Shown here: piece after piece, positions 34,251 to 43,593 of the stretch
How the letters are laid out: each line of letters starts with the position of its first letter
Numbering within the stretch: the stretch's first letter is position 1
NCBI GenBank assembly: GCA_021811105.1
Contig: JAJZPM010000002.1
Span: forward strand, 1-64,000
Direction: 5' to 3'
DNA from: Nitrospirota bacterium
GTDB lineage: Bacteria; Nitrospirota; Thermodesulfovibrionia; Thermodesulfovibrionales; UBA6898
Length of the DNA stretch: 64,000 bases
Translations under genes and position numbers: made by a program
The notes under the pieces: generated by a model
Database searches by the model: none
Seen by the model: only the letters and a program-made list of their open reading frames with translations
Told to the model about the DNA's origin: nothing

Positions 34251-35444
34251 ATGTATAAAGAACACTTCGGCCTGAAAGAGACCCCCTTTTCGATAGCACC
34301 TGATCCGCGCTACCTTTTTTTGAGTGAAGGCCACCGGGAGGCGCTGGCCCATCTCGAGTACGGGATGCGCGGCGGGGGGGGCGGGTTCGTCCTGCTCACC
34401 GGCGAGGTGGGAACGGGAAAGACGACCGTCTGCAGATGCCTGCTTGAAAAAATTCCTGATGATTCTGAAGTGGCCTTCATACTGAACCCCAAGGTGACGG
34501 CCGAAGAGCTGCTGGCGACCGTGTGCGACGAGTTCGGGATCCGGTATCCGGAAGGCAATCGAAGCATCAAGGTTTTTGTCGACAGGATCAACGAATTTCT
34601 TCTCGATGCCAGCGTCCGGGGCCGCAAGACGGTACTGATAATCGAGGAGGCGCAGAATCTGGGGTTCGATGTGCTCGAGCAGTTGCGGCTGCTCACCAAC
34701 CTCGAGACAAACCAGGCGAAGCTTCTCCAGATCATCATGATCGGCCAGCCTGAGCTCAGGGACATGGTTGCGAGGCCGGAACTCAGACAACTGGCCCAGC
34801 GGATCACTGCCCGCTATCATCTCGGCCCACTGACCCGTGAAGAAGTCTCGTCGTACGTAGCACACCGCCTGTCTGTTGCAGGCGGACATGCCAGGCTGTT
34901 CCCTTCCTCAACGACCCCTAAGATCTTCAGACTGACAGGAGGTGTCCCGAGGCTGATCAATGTAGTATGTGACAGGGCGCTGCTCGGCGCCTATGTCGAG
35001 GGCAAGGATGCTGTCGACCGATCGACCCTCACCAATGCGTCGCTGGAAGTCCTGGGGGAAGCCGCCCACAAAGGTCCATTGAGGGAAAGACATGCAATAG
35101 TTGCCGCCGGCCTCCTGCTGGCTGTACTCTGCACAGCGCTGCCGGCGGCGTACTACCATCTCCGTTCCGGGCATGCAAGCGACCGTCCCCGTCCCGCCGA
35201 AAAAAACCTGCCGGAGGAAGAGTCGGCCGGCAGGCCCCGACTCGATACCCTCTGGTGGCTCGATGACCGGTCCCTGCCGGGTCAGAGTCTGAAGGGGCAC
35301 AGACAGGCCGGGGGAAATATTGATCGATGGTCCATTTCGGGCCGTTTTCAGAAGCGGACGGCCGAGGGCGAAGGGCTTGCCCGGAACAGTTCCGAGAAGC
35401 CTGTGCCGCAGCCTGATGCCGCGGCACACGGGACCGGAGATTAG
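34251..35444 (+). CDS. gspA: GspA/ExeA-type AAA ATPase
   Basis: A 397-residue membrane-anchored ATPase. The N-terminus MYKEHFGLKETPFSIAPDPRYLF is characteristic of ExeA/GspA. Walker A is GEVGTGKTT (about 50-58), Walker B is VLIIEEAQN (about 123), and a sensor segment QPELRD is present. A single membrane helix lies at about 285-303, followed by a Pro/Arg-rich periplasmic tail without the peptidoglycan-binding domain of some ExeA proteins. With GspB it helps insert the secretin through peptidoglycan during type II secretion assembly. The downstream gspB start follows two bases after the stop. Confidence 0.9.
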   Translation: MYKEHFGLKETPFSIAPDPRYLFLSEGHREALAHLEYGMRGGGGGFVLLTGEVGTGKTTVCRCLLEKIPDDSEVAFILNPKVTAEELLATVCDEFGIRYPEGNRSIKVFVDRINEFLLDASVRGRKTVLIIEEAQNLGFDVLEQLRLLTNLETNQAKLLQIIMIGQPELRDMVARPELRQLAQRITARYHLGPLTREEVSSYVAHRLSVAGGHARLFPSSTTPKIFRLTGGVPRLINVVCDRALLGAYVEGKDAVDRSTLTNASLEVLGEAAHKGPLRERHAIVAAGLLLAVLCTALPAAYYHLRSGHASDRPRPAEKNLPEEESAGRPRLDTLWWLDDRSLPGQSLKGHRQAGGNIDRWSISGRFQKRTAEGEGLARNSSEKPVPQPDAAAHGTGD

Positions 35445-35446
35445 CC

Positions 35447-36124
35447 ATGTCATATATTCTCGAGGCACTGAAGAAATTGGAGCAGAAGCGGCGGCGTGAA
35501 GAGGGGACCCACCTGCTGTCTGATCAGCATCCGGCGGCACTTCCCCGGAAACGGCGGCCGCTCTGGCCTTATTTGCTCTTCCTCGCCCTGCTCCTGAACG
35601 CGGGGCTCCTTTTATGGTGGCTCCGTCCCTGGCCGCAGGCCCAGTCCGGCAGGAGCGCAGCACTTCAGTCCCGCGAAACGATAAAAGAAGATTCACGCAC
35701 CGATGCCTTCCCCGGCCGGGAAGACAGAAGAGACAGCGGGGCGGCTTTGCCGGCGCCTTCATCCGGCATATCCATGCCGCCCGCCCAGGAACGCGTCGCA
35801 AATGAGACACCTCCGCCCGCGGCCGCCCGCGATGCCGACCTGCATTCCCCTGAGACCCGGCAACTCCAGAAACGCGACCTCACTCCAAGGCAGCGCACCA
35901 TAGGCATAAACGAACTCCCCCCGGCACTGAGGACGGCACTGCCGGATTTGACGATATCCGGCCATTTCTTCGATGCAATCCCGTCGTCCCGGGTTGTGAT
36001 AATAGGAGGGCGCACACTTCACGAAGGCCAGGCGGTCGCCCCGGGATTGAAACTCGAGCAGATCACGCGGGACGGGGTGGTCTTCAGCTATCAGGGATAC
36101 CGTTTCCGGGAGGCCGTTTTTTAG
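35447..36124 (+). CDS. gspB: GspB/PulB-type assembly protein
   Basis: A 225-residue protein beginning MSYILEALKKLEQKRRREEG, the family hallmark cytoplasmic helix. A membrane segment follows (about 45-62), then a Pro/Ala-rich linker and a C-terminal GspB domain (about 150-225, LPDLTISGHFFDAIPSSRVVIIGGRTLHEGQ). It partners with GspA to position the type II secretin. Its stop codon overlaps that of the convergent Usp gene (36121-36124). The gspEF and pseudopilin genes lie about 22 kb further on. Confidence 0.9.
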   Translation: MSYILEALKKLEQKRRREEGTHLLSDQHPAALPRKRRPLWPYLLFLALLLNAGLLLWWLRPWPQAQSGRSAALQSRETIKEDSRTDAFPGREDRRDSGAALPAPSSGISMPPAQERVANETPPPAAARDADLHSPETRQLQKRDLTPRQRTIGINELPPALRTALPDLTISGHFFDAIPSSRVVIIGGRTLHEGQAVAPGLKLEQITRDGVVFSYQGYRFREAVF

Positions 36125-37017
36125 GGAGGGCACTGCTTACCGATGAGAACAGCACATTTGGAATGGGCGACAATGTTCCTCGAGACGCTCCCCAGCATGC
36201 CCTTTATCCCCCTCAGCCCCCTGCATCCGACGGCGATCAAATCCGACTGAATCTTCTCGGCCGCTTTCAATATCTCCGCCGAAGGGTCCCCGACCTTTGT
36301 CATGACATCGACGTTGGCGAATTTGGCCGCGAGGAGCTTTCTCGCCTCGTCGGTGATCCTTTCGGCCTCGCGTAACTCTGCCGACCCCGTCTCGGCCACG
36401 ACCTCCTTGATCCTGTCGTTCACCTCCAGGACAAACCGCTGCGGTATGTCCGAGAAATCGGACCATATGACGTTCAATACGGTCACCTCTGCGCCGGACG
36501 GGAAGGGGATCATCGTCAGCAGTTTCCCGGCCGCCATCGAATAATCGGAACCGTCGGCCGCGACGAGGATGCTCATCTTCTTCGCCCTGCCGCAGACCGG
36601 AAGCTTCGTTACAAGTACCGGCATCGGGGAAGAGGCGGAAACCGACTTTGTCACGCTCCCTATGAAGAGTGACTGGATGCCCTGCACCCCCCTCGCACCC
36701 ATCACGATCAGGTCCATGCCGGACTTCACCGCGGCGTCCACGATGTAATACTCTGCCGCGCCGTCGACTATCGCGGTACTGAGCTTCGCACCGCAGGGCC
36801 TGAGGGCCTCGAGCGCCGAATCGAGGATCTTCGGCGCGATCTCCTTCCTGATCTCTTTCAGTGTCTCGATATAGGACTCCCTGTCATAGAGAAAAGGGAC
36901 CCAGCTGACTGCATGAAAAACCGTGATTTCGTCGTCAGTGGTGAGGTCGAGACAGGTCAGAAACCTTGCGGCGCCTTCTGAACATTTCGACCCGTCGGTA
37001 GCGAGCAGTATCTTCAA
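36121..37017 (-). CDS. Tandem universal stress protein (UspA x2)
   Basis: A 298-residue protein of two Usp domains (about 1-145 and 150-298). Each begins with the KILLATDGS or SILVAADGS strand and ends with the ATP-binding glycine motif (MGARGVQGIQSLFIGSVTKSV and VGCRGLRGIKGMLGSVSRNI). ATP-binding Usp proteins act in stress survival; the target is unknown. The gene is monocistronic. Confidence 0.92.
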   Translation of the reverse strand: MKILLATDGSKCSEGAARFLTCLDLTTDDEITVFHAVSWVPFLYDRESYIETLKEIRKEIAPKILDSALEALRPCGAKLSTAIVDGAAEYYIVDAAVKSGMDLIVMGARGVQGIQSLFIGSVTKSVSASSPMPVLVTKLPVCGRAKKMSILVAADGSDYSMAAGKLLTMIPFPSGAEVTVLNVIWSDFSDIPQRFVLEVNDRIKEVVAETGSAELREAERITDEARKLLAAKFANVDVMTKVGDPSAEILKAAEKIQSDLIAVGCRGLRGIKGMLGSVSRNIVAHSKCAVLIGKQCPP

Positions 37018-37235
37018 GGCCCTGCCTCCTTTTTTTCATCATATCACCTCAGAAGGTTTTTACAAGCCGTTCTCGCGGCACTTTTTCGGCCATCTGGAAT
37101 TCGCCGGCCGCTCATGATAAAATGTTCAAAGGTCCGGAAAGTCCTAAACGCGGCACCTCTCAGTTTCTGACGGCATACCGGAAGCTTTCACCGGTTCGGA
37201 ACCTGCACAGTCAACGGTAGCGGAAAGAGGAAAAG

Positions 37236-38708
37236 ATGTTCATCGTCATGATAACGCCGGAATGCGCCCCGGTGGCAAAGGTGGGAGGACTCGGCGACGT
37301 GGTCTTCGGACTCTGCCACGAACTCGAGATGCGGGGCAACGACGTCGAGATCATTCTGCCGAAGTACGACTGTATGCGCTATGACCAGATCTACGGACTT
37401 CAGCCGGTCTACAACGACCTCTGGGTCCCTTTTTATGACCGCTGGGTACACTGCTCCGTCTTCTTCGGGTTCGTTCACGGCAGAAGATGCTTCTTCATTG
37501 ACCCGCATTCGGAGAAGAATTTTTTCAACCGGGGCATATTTTACGGCCATCATGACGACCCTGAGCGCTTCGTCTTCTTCTGCAGGGCCGCGCTCGAGTT
37601 CATGCTCAAAACGAACAAGCACCCGGATGTCATCCACTGCCACGACTGGCAGACCGGGATCGTTCCGGCCCTTCTCTTCGATATATACAAGCAATACGGC
37701 ATGACCCACCCCAGGGTCTGCTACACCCTCCATAATCTCAAGCATCAGGGCGTCACAGGCGAGTTCATACTGCGCGCTGCCGGCCTGAACAGGCCGGACT
37801 ATTATATCCATCCCGACCGTATGCAGGACAATTTCAACCGCCCGGCAGTGAACCTGATGAAGGCGGGGATCGTCTATTCGAATTTCGTCACCACCGTGTC
37901 TCCGAGCTATGCGGGGGAAATCCGGCATACAGACCTCTCTTACGGCCTGGGCCATACCCTCGACGTCCACGGCGGAAAATTCGGCGGGATCCTGAACGGG
38001 ATTGACTACGACGTCTGGAACCCCGAGATCGACGGGCATATCGCCTGCCGGTACGGCATTGCGACGATCCAGGACAAGTACAGGAACAAGGATGCCCTCA
38101 GACACCGGCTCCTGCTGCAACAGGTATATAAACCGATCGTGTCTTATGTCGGAAGACTGGACCATCAGAAAGGCGTCGAGCTCATCAGGGACGCGATATT
38201 CTATTCCCTGGCGAACGGCTGTCAGTTCGTACTCCTCGGATCGAGTCATGACCGGGGGATCAACCAGTACTTCTGGCAGCTCAAGCACCACCTGAACGAC
38301 AACCCTGATTGTCATATCGAGATCGGATTCGACGAGGAACTCTCCCATCTCATCTATGCAGGCTCGGACATGATCGTCCTGCCGAGCCTCTTCGAGCCCT
38401 GCGGCCTGACGCAGATGATCGCACTGAAATACGGCACCGTGCCGGTCGTGCGGGCCACCGGCGGGCTGAAGGACACGGTCTTCGACGCGGACTATGCCGA
38501 CAAGCCTTATCACGAGCGTAACGGCTACGTCTTCAACGACTTCAATTTCCGGGGGCTTGAGTCAGCCATGCGGCGCGCAATCGGCATGTGGTATTCCTAT
38601 CCGCATTATTTCAGGGAGCTCATTGCAAACGGCATGCGCTACGACTTCTCATGGAACCACCCCGGCCGGCACTACCTGAACGTCTACGAGTATATCAGGG
38701 ACAAGTAA
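37236..38708 (+). CDS. glgA: Glycogen synthase (GT5)
   Basis: A 490-residue ADP-glucose:glycogen glucosyltransferase that extends alpha-1,4-glucan chains. The N-terminal KVGGLGDVV loop binds ADP-glucose, HCHDWQTG lies near residue 130, and the GT-B acceptor helix (GILNGIDYDVWNPE) is intact. The C-terminal E-x7-E motif is present in FEPCGLTQMIALKYG. RBS AGAGG precedes the ATG. No other glycogen gene lies nearby. Confidence 0.95.
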   Translation: MFIVMITPECAPVAKVGGLGDVVFGLCHELEMRGNDVEIILPKYDCMRYDQIYGLQPVYNDLWVPFYDRWVHCSVFFGFVHGRRCFFIDPHSEKNFFNRGIFYGHHDDPERFVFFCRAALEFMLKTNKHPDVIHCHDWQTGIVPALLFDIYKQYGMTHPRVCYTLHNLKHQGVTGEFILRAAGLNRPDYYIHPDRMQDNFNRPAVNLMKAGIVYSNFVTTVSPSYAGEIRHTDLSYGLGHTLDVHGGKFGGILNGIDYDVWNPEIDGHIACRYGIATIQDKYRNKDALRHRLLLQQVYKPIVSYVGRLDHQKGVELIRDAIFYSLANGCQFVLLGSSHDRGINQYFWQLKHHLNDNPDCHIEIGFDEELSHLIYAGSDMIVLPSLFEPCGLTQMIALKYGTVPVVRATGGLKDTVFDADYADKPYHERNGYVFNDFNFRGLESAMRRAIGMWYSYPHYFRELIANGMRYDFSWNHPGRHYLNVYEYIRDK

Positions 38709-38744
38709 GGAACGACAGAAGAGGTTTTCGATCTTTTTCCCGGG

Positions 38745-41700
38745 TTATGCGACAGAAAATGCCTGCCAATGATGTTGAGCCGCGGCAAGCGCGTGTTCCA
38801 TATTTTTCCTGACTGCCTCGGGTTTCCGTGCTACAGCGTACTGCCAAAAGCCAAACCTCTGATCGACGTTGACCGCCTTGATCCAGCGCTCTGCAGCGGC
38901 TGTCTTGACCGATTCAAGCTCATCGAATCCCTTAGTTTCAAGGACTAAATATGATTCGCCGGAGTCAGTGTTCAACCTTATTATGAAATCGGGAATATAA
39001 TCATGGCTCTGGCCGTTATGGAAATAAGGCACTGCAAACCCCAATCCCTGGTTTTTCACAAAAGCGGCAGTTGCAGGATGCGTATCGATATAATATGCCG
39101 CTGACTGTTCCCATATGCGGGTGTCAGCAACGATATAGTTAAGGTGCGACCGCTCAACTTCACGGACTTCTTTGCTCGTCCAGAAATCAACGTCCGAAGT
39201 CGAGCCCGGCCCTCTGCTTGACTCATAGACAGCTATCTCAGGAGTTTCACCTGTAATTACATCAGGCTTTATACTGTTTAAAAGGCTTTCTATGGCCCAG
39301 CCATAATACGGGGAAAGAAAAACATCAAGGATATTTGCTGGTTCGACAGGTTTTACTTTTTCGCTTAGATAATGATCAACTATTCCAGCAATTTGCGGAA
39401 AAAGGACCTGAACGGGAACCTCGCAACCTGGCTGTAATGCATACACCCGAGTCAAGTCACGGGCAAGCTCAAAGACCAATTCCTGAAATCGACGTCCTGT
39501 TCTAAATGGGTTCAAGTCCACACTTTCCAGCTTGCCCGGCCCCAAAAGAGACGGCCTTCCTTGATTGCTAAGAAGGGCCGCTTTCATCTGTACCTCGGGA
39601 GGAATGTGGAGAGGGTTCAGAATGAGTTCCGGAATTACATCCCATTCCACTGATATTCTGTTGCGTATTGCCTGAGTATATCCCTCAACGCGCGGAAACT
39701 TAATTTCATAGCGGACCTTCGCCGGGATAGCATAGACATGGTGCCGTTTGACCGGTGGTGTCCTGGGGCCATCCTTCGTTTCCTTGAAAGGAATTATTTC
39801 AAAGGGAACACCAAAAACCTTTGCTACTTCTTCAGTAAGTTTTCCGTCCTCACCTACATCGTAGTTTGATCTCCTCAGCCCACGGCCCACGACCTGTTCA
39901 CATAGCAGTTGAGACATGAAGGGCCGAAGGCCGATTATATGCGTCACGGTGTTACAATCCCAGCCTTCTGTTAGCATGCCGACGCTGACGATACAGCGGA
40001 TGTCTCTGCCGGGCGGGAATAACGGTCTGTCCAGTTTCTTTGCCAGTTCCTCGAAGCCCTCGGGATAGAGCGTTCGGCCCTGTTTGTCCCTGGGCCAATC
40101 CAATTTGCCGACGGTGTCTAATGTAAAATGCATCCATCGTTCTTCGTCGTTTTTCGCTTCTCCTGTTTCCATCTCATGAACAACCTTGGAGTCGACTCGA
40201 ATAGTATTAATCTTACCGTTATTACGAAACCCGTCGATCTTCGATGGCGGAATTCCAGCAGGAGGTTTATTCTCAGCAAGCCACTCATAAATCACCTTGG
40301 CGATCTTTATATTCTTGCAGACGAGAATAAACACCGGCGGCCTGGGATCATCCACGTTCTTCTCCCACTCAATGCAGAGTTCCGCCCAAAGCCCCCCGAG
40401 CATCACAATAGGTGTGTGCGCCCACTTGAGGATCGCCTCAGGTTTTGGCGCCTCTTTCTTGCCGCCACGCTCGGAAGTTGTCAGATGCGGCAAAATCCAG
40501 CGCCAGATATTGAAGTAGCCGGGGATCTCTTTGCCTGTTGTGTCACGCACTGCAAGCTGAGGTATCTTGGTAAGCCCTGATTCTATTGCATCGGTCAACC
40601 CAAATTCACTCACAACCCAGGGGAAGATGCGGTTGCTGTCCGGCCCCATTCTTCCAAGAAAGTATGGAGTTGCGGAGAGGTCAATGCAAAAATTTACGCC
40701 ACGATGTTTGTGAACGCGGTCAAGCCCCTCCACCCAAACAGTCGCTTCTTTGAAAAACTCCTCGATCTCCTCTTCTTCGCCAAAAAGGTCTTCCTCGCCT
40801 TCTTCTGGTTCTGGCCTCCTGATTCTGTAAGCGTGATGGGCCTCATCGTTAAGAACAAGGATGTTCTGCTTTGCGCCGATGTCCCGTCCGAGCACCCTGT
40901 TCAATAATGCGGTATCACTCTCCACATACTTCGTGGATTCAACCTTCACTTTCCTGAGATTTCCCTGTTTGTCGCGGTCCTCAGAAACGATATGCAATAT
41001 CCCGGCATCAACCTGCTTTGTCAGGTCCTCCAACGTCAGATACCGTGTGCCACGGGCGGTAGTTGTCTTTTCGCCGATGGTAATCGTTTCTGTAATGCTT
41101 ACAGGAACCCCGGTCTTTGCCACTTTTGCACTGATACCTCCGGTCTGCATGACCTGCGGCTCAAATACATGCCAGTTCGTTATCAGTATTCTCCCTTTTG
41201 TAAGGTCAGGCATGAAATGAGTCGGCACAAGATCACGGGTCCGGTAAATGCTCGCCTCTCCTCGTTCAGGGTCAAGTTCCTGCAGCCTGCTCCTGATTGG
41301 CACGCTCGGACAGACAACAAGCGCTGCATCGGAAAAGCGGCTGTCACTCTTATTGTTGATCTTGTTAAGGATGCTCCACGCGATTATCATGCCCATGACC
41401 GTTGTCTTGCCGGACCCAGTGGCCATCTTGCAGGCATAACGACTGAATGTCTTGAACCCTTCGGCTTTGCGATCTTCGCTCGGCTCGTCGGGTGGAATAG
41501 AAATTCCCTGCAAAAAGTCCGCGCGGGCTTCTTTAAGAAATATTACTGTCTCAGCAGCTTCAAGCTGGGCGAAGAAGAGTTTATGTTGTCTTCCGTCTCG
41601 ATGCCAGTAATTAAGGAGTTCATAGGTAACTCCTGTTACGCCACCCCCGCCTTTGAGCGCCAGAGGCAGCCATTCCTTCATGCGTTCACGAATGCGGTTG

Positions 41701-41900
41701 ATTAGTTTTAGCTCAATTGCAGTGCCGAGACCTTCTGCCGAATCAGAGAGCGATTTTACGGGCGGGCGATAATAATACATTGCCGGTCTCCGACCTTTTA
41801 CTTGCACCGGCGGCTCGCCTTCGATTATGCGCCAGTACGAAGAAGGCTCAAGGTAAGGAGAGTTTAATATTGGCTCGGGAACTTCGTAGCTGTTACTCAT
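38745..41900 (-). CDS. Type III-like restriction subunit (Res), DEAD/DEAH helicase-nuclease
   Basis: A 1051-residue helicase-nuclease. Walker A is MATGSGKTTV (about 159-168), a DEAH box lies in LNDEAHHAYR (about 350), and later motifs include VVGRGLRRSNYD (motif VI). A PD-(D/E)xK-type nuclease is suggested near the C-terminus by IPDFI (about 968) and LVLETKG (about 987). In type III restriction the Res subunit translocates or diffuses on DNA and cleaves after Mod recognises a site. It resembles the BPTD_3080-type proteins. Its start overlaps the end of the OLD-like gene by eight bases. Confidence 0.88.
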   Translation of the reverse strand: MSNSYEVPEPILNSPYLEPSSYWRIIEGEPPVQVKGRRPAMYYYRPPVKSLSDSAEGLGTAIELKLINRIRERMKEWLPLALKGGGGVTGVTYELLNYWHRDGRQHKLFFAQLEAAETVIFLKEARADFLQGISIPPDEPSEDRKAEGFKTFSRYACKMATGSGKTTVMGMIIAWSILNKINNKSDSRFSDAALVVCPSVPIRSRLQELDPERGEASIYRTRDLVPTHFMPDLTKGRILITNWHVFEPQVMQTGGISAKVAKTGVPVSITETITIGEKTTTARGTRYLTLEDLTKQVDAGILHIVSEDRDKQGNLRKVKVESTKYVESDTALLNRVLGRDIGAKQNILVLNDEAHHAYRIRRPEPEEGEEDLFGEEEEIEEFFKEATVWVEGLDRVHKHRGVNFCIDLSATPYFLGRMGPDSNRIFPWVVSEFGLTDAIESGLTKIPQLAVRDTTGKEIPGYFNIWRWILPHLTTSERGGKKEAPKPEAILKWAHTPIVMLGGLWAELCIEWEKNVDDPRPPVFILVCKNIKIAKVIYEWLAENKPPAGIPPSKIDGFRNNGKINTIRVDSKVVHEMETGEAKNDEERWMHFTLDTVGKLDWPRDKQGRTLYPEGFEELAKKLDRPLFPPGRDIRCIVSVGMLTEGWDCNTVTHIIGLRPFMSQLLCEQVVGRGLRRSNYDVGEDGKLTEEVAKVFGVPFEIIPFKETKDGPRTPPVKRHHVYAIPAKVRYEIKFPRVEGYTQAIRNRISVEWDVIPELILNPLHIPPEVQMKAALLSNQGRPSLLGPGKLESVDLNPFRTGRRFQELVFELARDLTRVYALQPGCEVPVQVLFPQIAGIVDHYLSEKVKPVEPANILDVFLSPYYGWAIESLLNSIKPDVITGETPEIAVYESSRGPGSTSDVDFWTSKEVREVERSHLNYIVADTRIWEQSAAYYIDTHPATAAFVKNQGLGFAVPYFHNGQSHDYIPDFIIRLNTDSGESYLVLETKGFDELESVKTAAAERWIKAVNVDQRFGFWQYAVARKPEAVRKNMEHALAAAQHHWQAFSVA

Positions 41901-43593
41901 TGCCCATTAACGCTTGCTGAATACCATCAAGTTTTTCCTTGATTTCATTACACAGTTCGTCTTGTTTCATTTGGGCGGCGATCAGATAATACTCGTTCTT
42001 ACCTATCTGCATATCAAGCTTACGGAAGAGTTCAGGCAGCAATGTTTTGCTCGCCGGAGTACTCTCCAGATAATCGTGCTGATCGAGAGGCGAACGATAA
42101 ACGGCCGGAGGTAACTGGTCATGAAGATAATCTTCTGCTCCCTTCAGAAATAGAGGACCCGTATGATGTTCCGCAAATCTCAGTAATGCGGTAGGATGAA
42201 TAAGATAATTCTCAGCCTCATACCTACGCCAACGGCCGATAACTAGTCTATCTGCTGCTACCTCGTGATCTGCAATCTCTCTGTTATCACCATCGAGCAA
42301 CATATACGCCTTTATTCCCTGCGCCATCGCCTGAAGCGCAAAAAAATGTCCGCGCGCTTCTTTTGGTTGCCGCCCTTGCATGCTATGCCAAAAAGGTTTA
42401 CGCATAAACCAATCGTACAGCGGGTGCTTTAACACCTCAGCCCATGCCTTAAGCAAATTAAAATCACTTTCACCCTCAACGTAGAGAATGCCGGGCGATT
42501 GTTCAGATAGAAGCACATCTATCGCGGTCAACCTCTTTAGTGCTTCCGCCACTTGCTGCCGTTCAATATCATGAAGCAAGCAATGGGGTTTGCCGTATAA
42601 CGAAAGAATCATTTCAGGACTTGTGCTATTTATGAGCACTTCAGAATGTGTCGCGATGATTAACTGACAATCCTTGTCGGCTGCTATCTGCCTGAGCCTG
42701 TCGTAAATCTGTTTTTGAAGAATGATGTGAAGATGGGCATCTGGCTCGTCCAGTAAAAGCACAGACGCAGGTCGGGCATAGAAAAAGGCAAAAATCAGCA
42801 AGACTTGGTGAAAGCCACTGCCAGCGCTTGCAATATCAAGCCTGGGCAACCCTTCTTTGCCTCTTCCTTCTGGCACACCTGGTATATATTCACAAAAAAT
42901 GAATGGTTTGCCTTCGTATTCAGGGGCTGATAGTTTATAGCCAAAAATTGTTTCAATCTCTCTGGAAAAAGAAGTCCACGAGGATTTATCTTCCTTTTTG
43001 TGAATCTCAAGAAGAAGATTACGAAGTATATCGCCTGCCTTACCTTGTCCTATCAACATGTCTTGATATGGGCGATCATATCTCGTTTCCTCAGCGCCGA
43101 TACCTGAAAAGGGCGGAACGTGCACGACCCCGAATTCCTTCAAGGCATTAGGCAAACTCTCCAAATGTTCTTGCGCGGGCTTAACGTAAATCTGCTCGCT
43201 GCTCTGATATCTAAACTCAAACGACAATTCCCATGGGACGGCTTGCGTTCTCCCCTCTACGGATATCTTCATAACACGGGGATATCCCGGCTTTCCCTCT
43301 GACTCATCCTTTTTCATAGAGACAGAACAATCTTTCCATAGAAGGTTCATTTCCCGAAGAGGCAGCACGGTAAAATCTTTACGAGTTATAGGGACGCCAG
43401 ACCGCTTCTTAGCCTGAGAACCAGAACCTCGCTCAGCAGTCCATTTTTGCAAGGCAAGATGCCACACTTTTATTGCCTGAAGAAGAGTCGTTTTCCCAGA
43501 GTTGTTAGGCCCCGCCAAAATTATATGCTCGCGGAGATCAAAGTCCTCGTCTTCAAATTGCTTAAAGTTATGCACTCTAACTTTGGTAATCAT
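41893..43593 (-). CDS. OLD-like AAA ATPase with TOPRIM domain
   Basis: A 566-residue ATPase of the RecF/SMC/OLD type. The N-terminal strand (VRVHNFKQFEDEDF) leads to P-loop GPNNSGKTT (28-36), and LLLDEPDAHLH near 281 is Walker B and D-loop. An ABC-type Q/S signature lies around SAGSGFHQVLLIFAF. The C-terminal TOPRIM segment begins ILYVEGESDF (about 371), with LLDGDNRE as the DxD-like motif. OLD proteins and GajA of Gabija combine these domains as nucleases. Placed between and overlapping mod and res, it is likely part of the same defence operon. Confidence 0.86.
   Translation of the reverse strand: MITKVRVHNFKQFEDEDFDLREHIILAGPNNSGKTTLLQAIKVWHLALQKWTAERGSGSQAKKRSGVPITRKDFTVLPLREMNLLWKDCSVSMKKDESEGKPGYPRVMKISVEGRTQAVPWELSFEFRYQSSEQIYVKPAQEHLESLPNALKEFGVVHVPPFSGIGAEETRYDRPYQDMLIGQGKAGDILRNLLLEIHKKEDKSSWTSFSREIETIFGYKLSAPEYEGKPFIFCEYIPGVPEGRGKEGLPRLDIASAGSGFHQVLLIFAFFYARPASVLLLDEPDAHLHIILQKQIYDRLRQIAADKDCQLIIATHSEVLINSTSPEMILSLYGKPHCLLHDIERQQVAEALKRLTAIDVLLSEQSPGILYVEGESDFNLLKAWAEVLKHPLYDWFMRKPFWHSMQGRQPKEARGHFFALQAMAQGIKAYMLLDGDNREIADHEVAADRLVIGRWRRYEAENYLIHPTALLRFAEHHTGPLFLKGAEDYLHDQLPPAVYRSPLDQHDYLESTPASKTLLPELFRKLDMQIGKNEYYLIAAQMKQDELCNEIKEKLDGIQQALMGNE

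Noticed and set aside
37188-38513. 441-codon ORF antisense to glgA
   Set aside because: It lies entirely over glycogen synthase motifs and has no recognisable domain.
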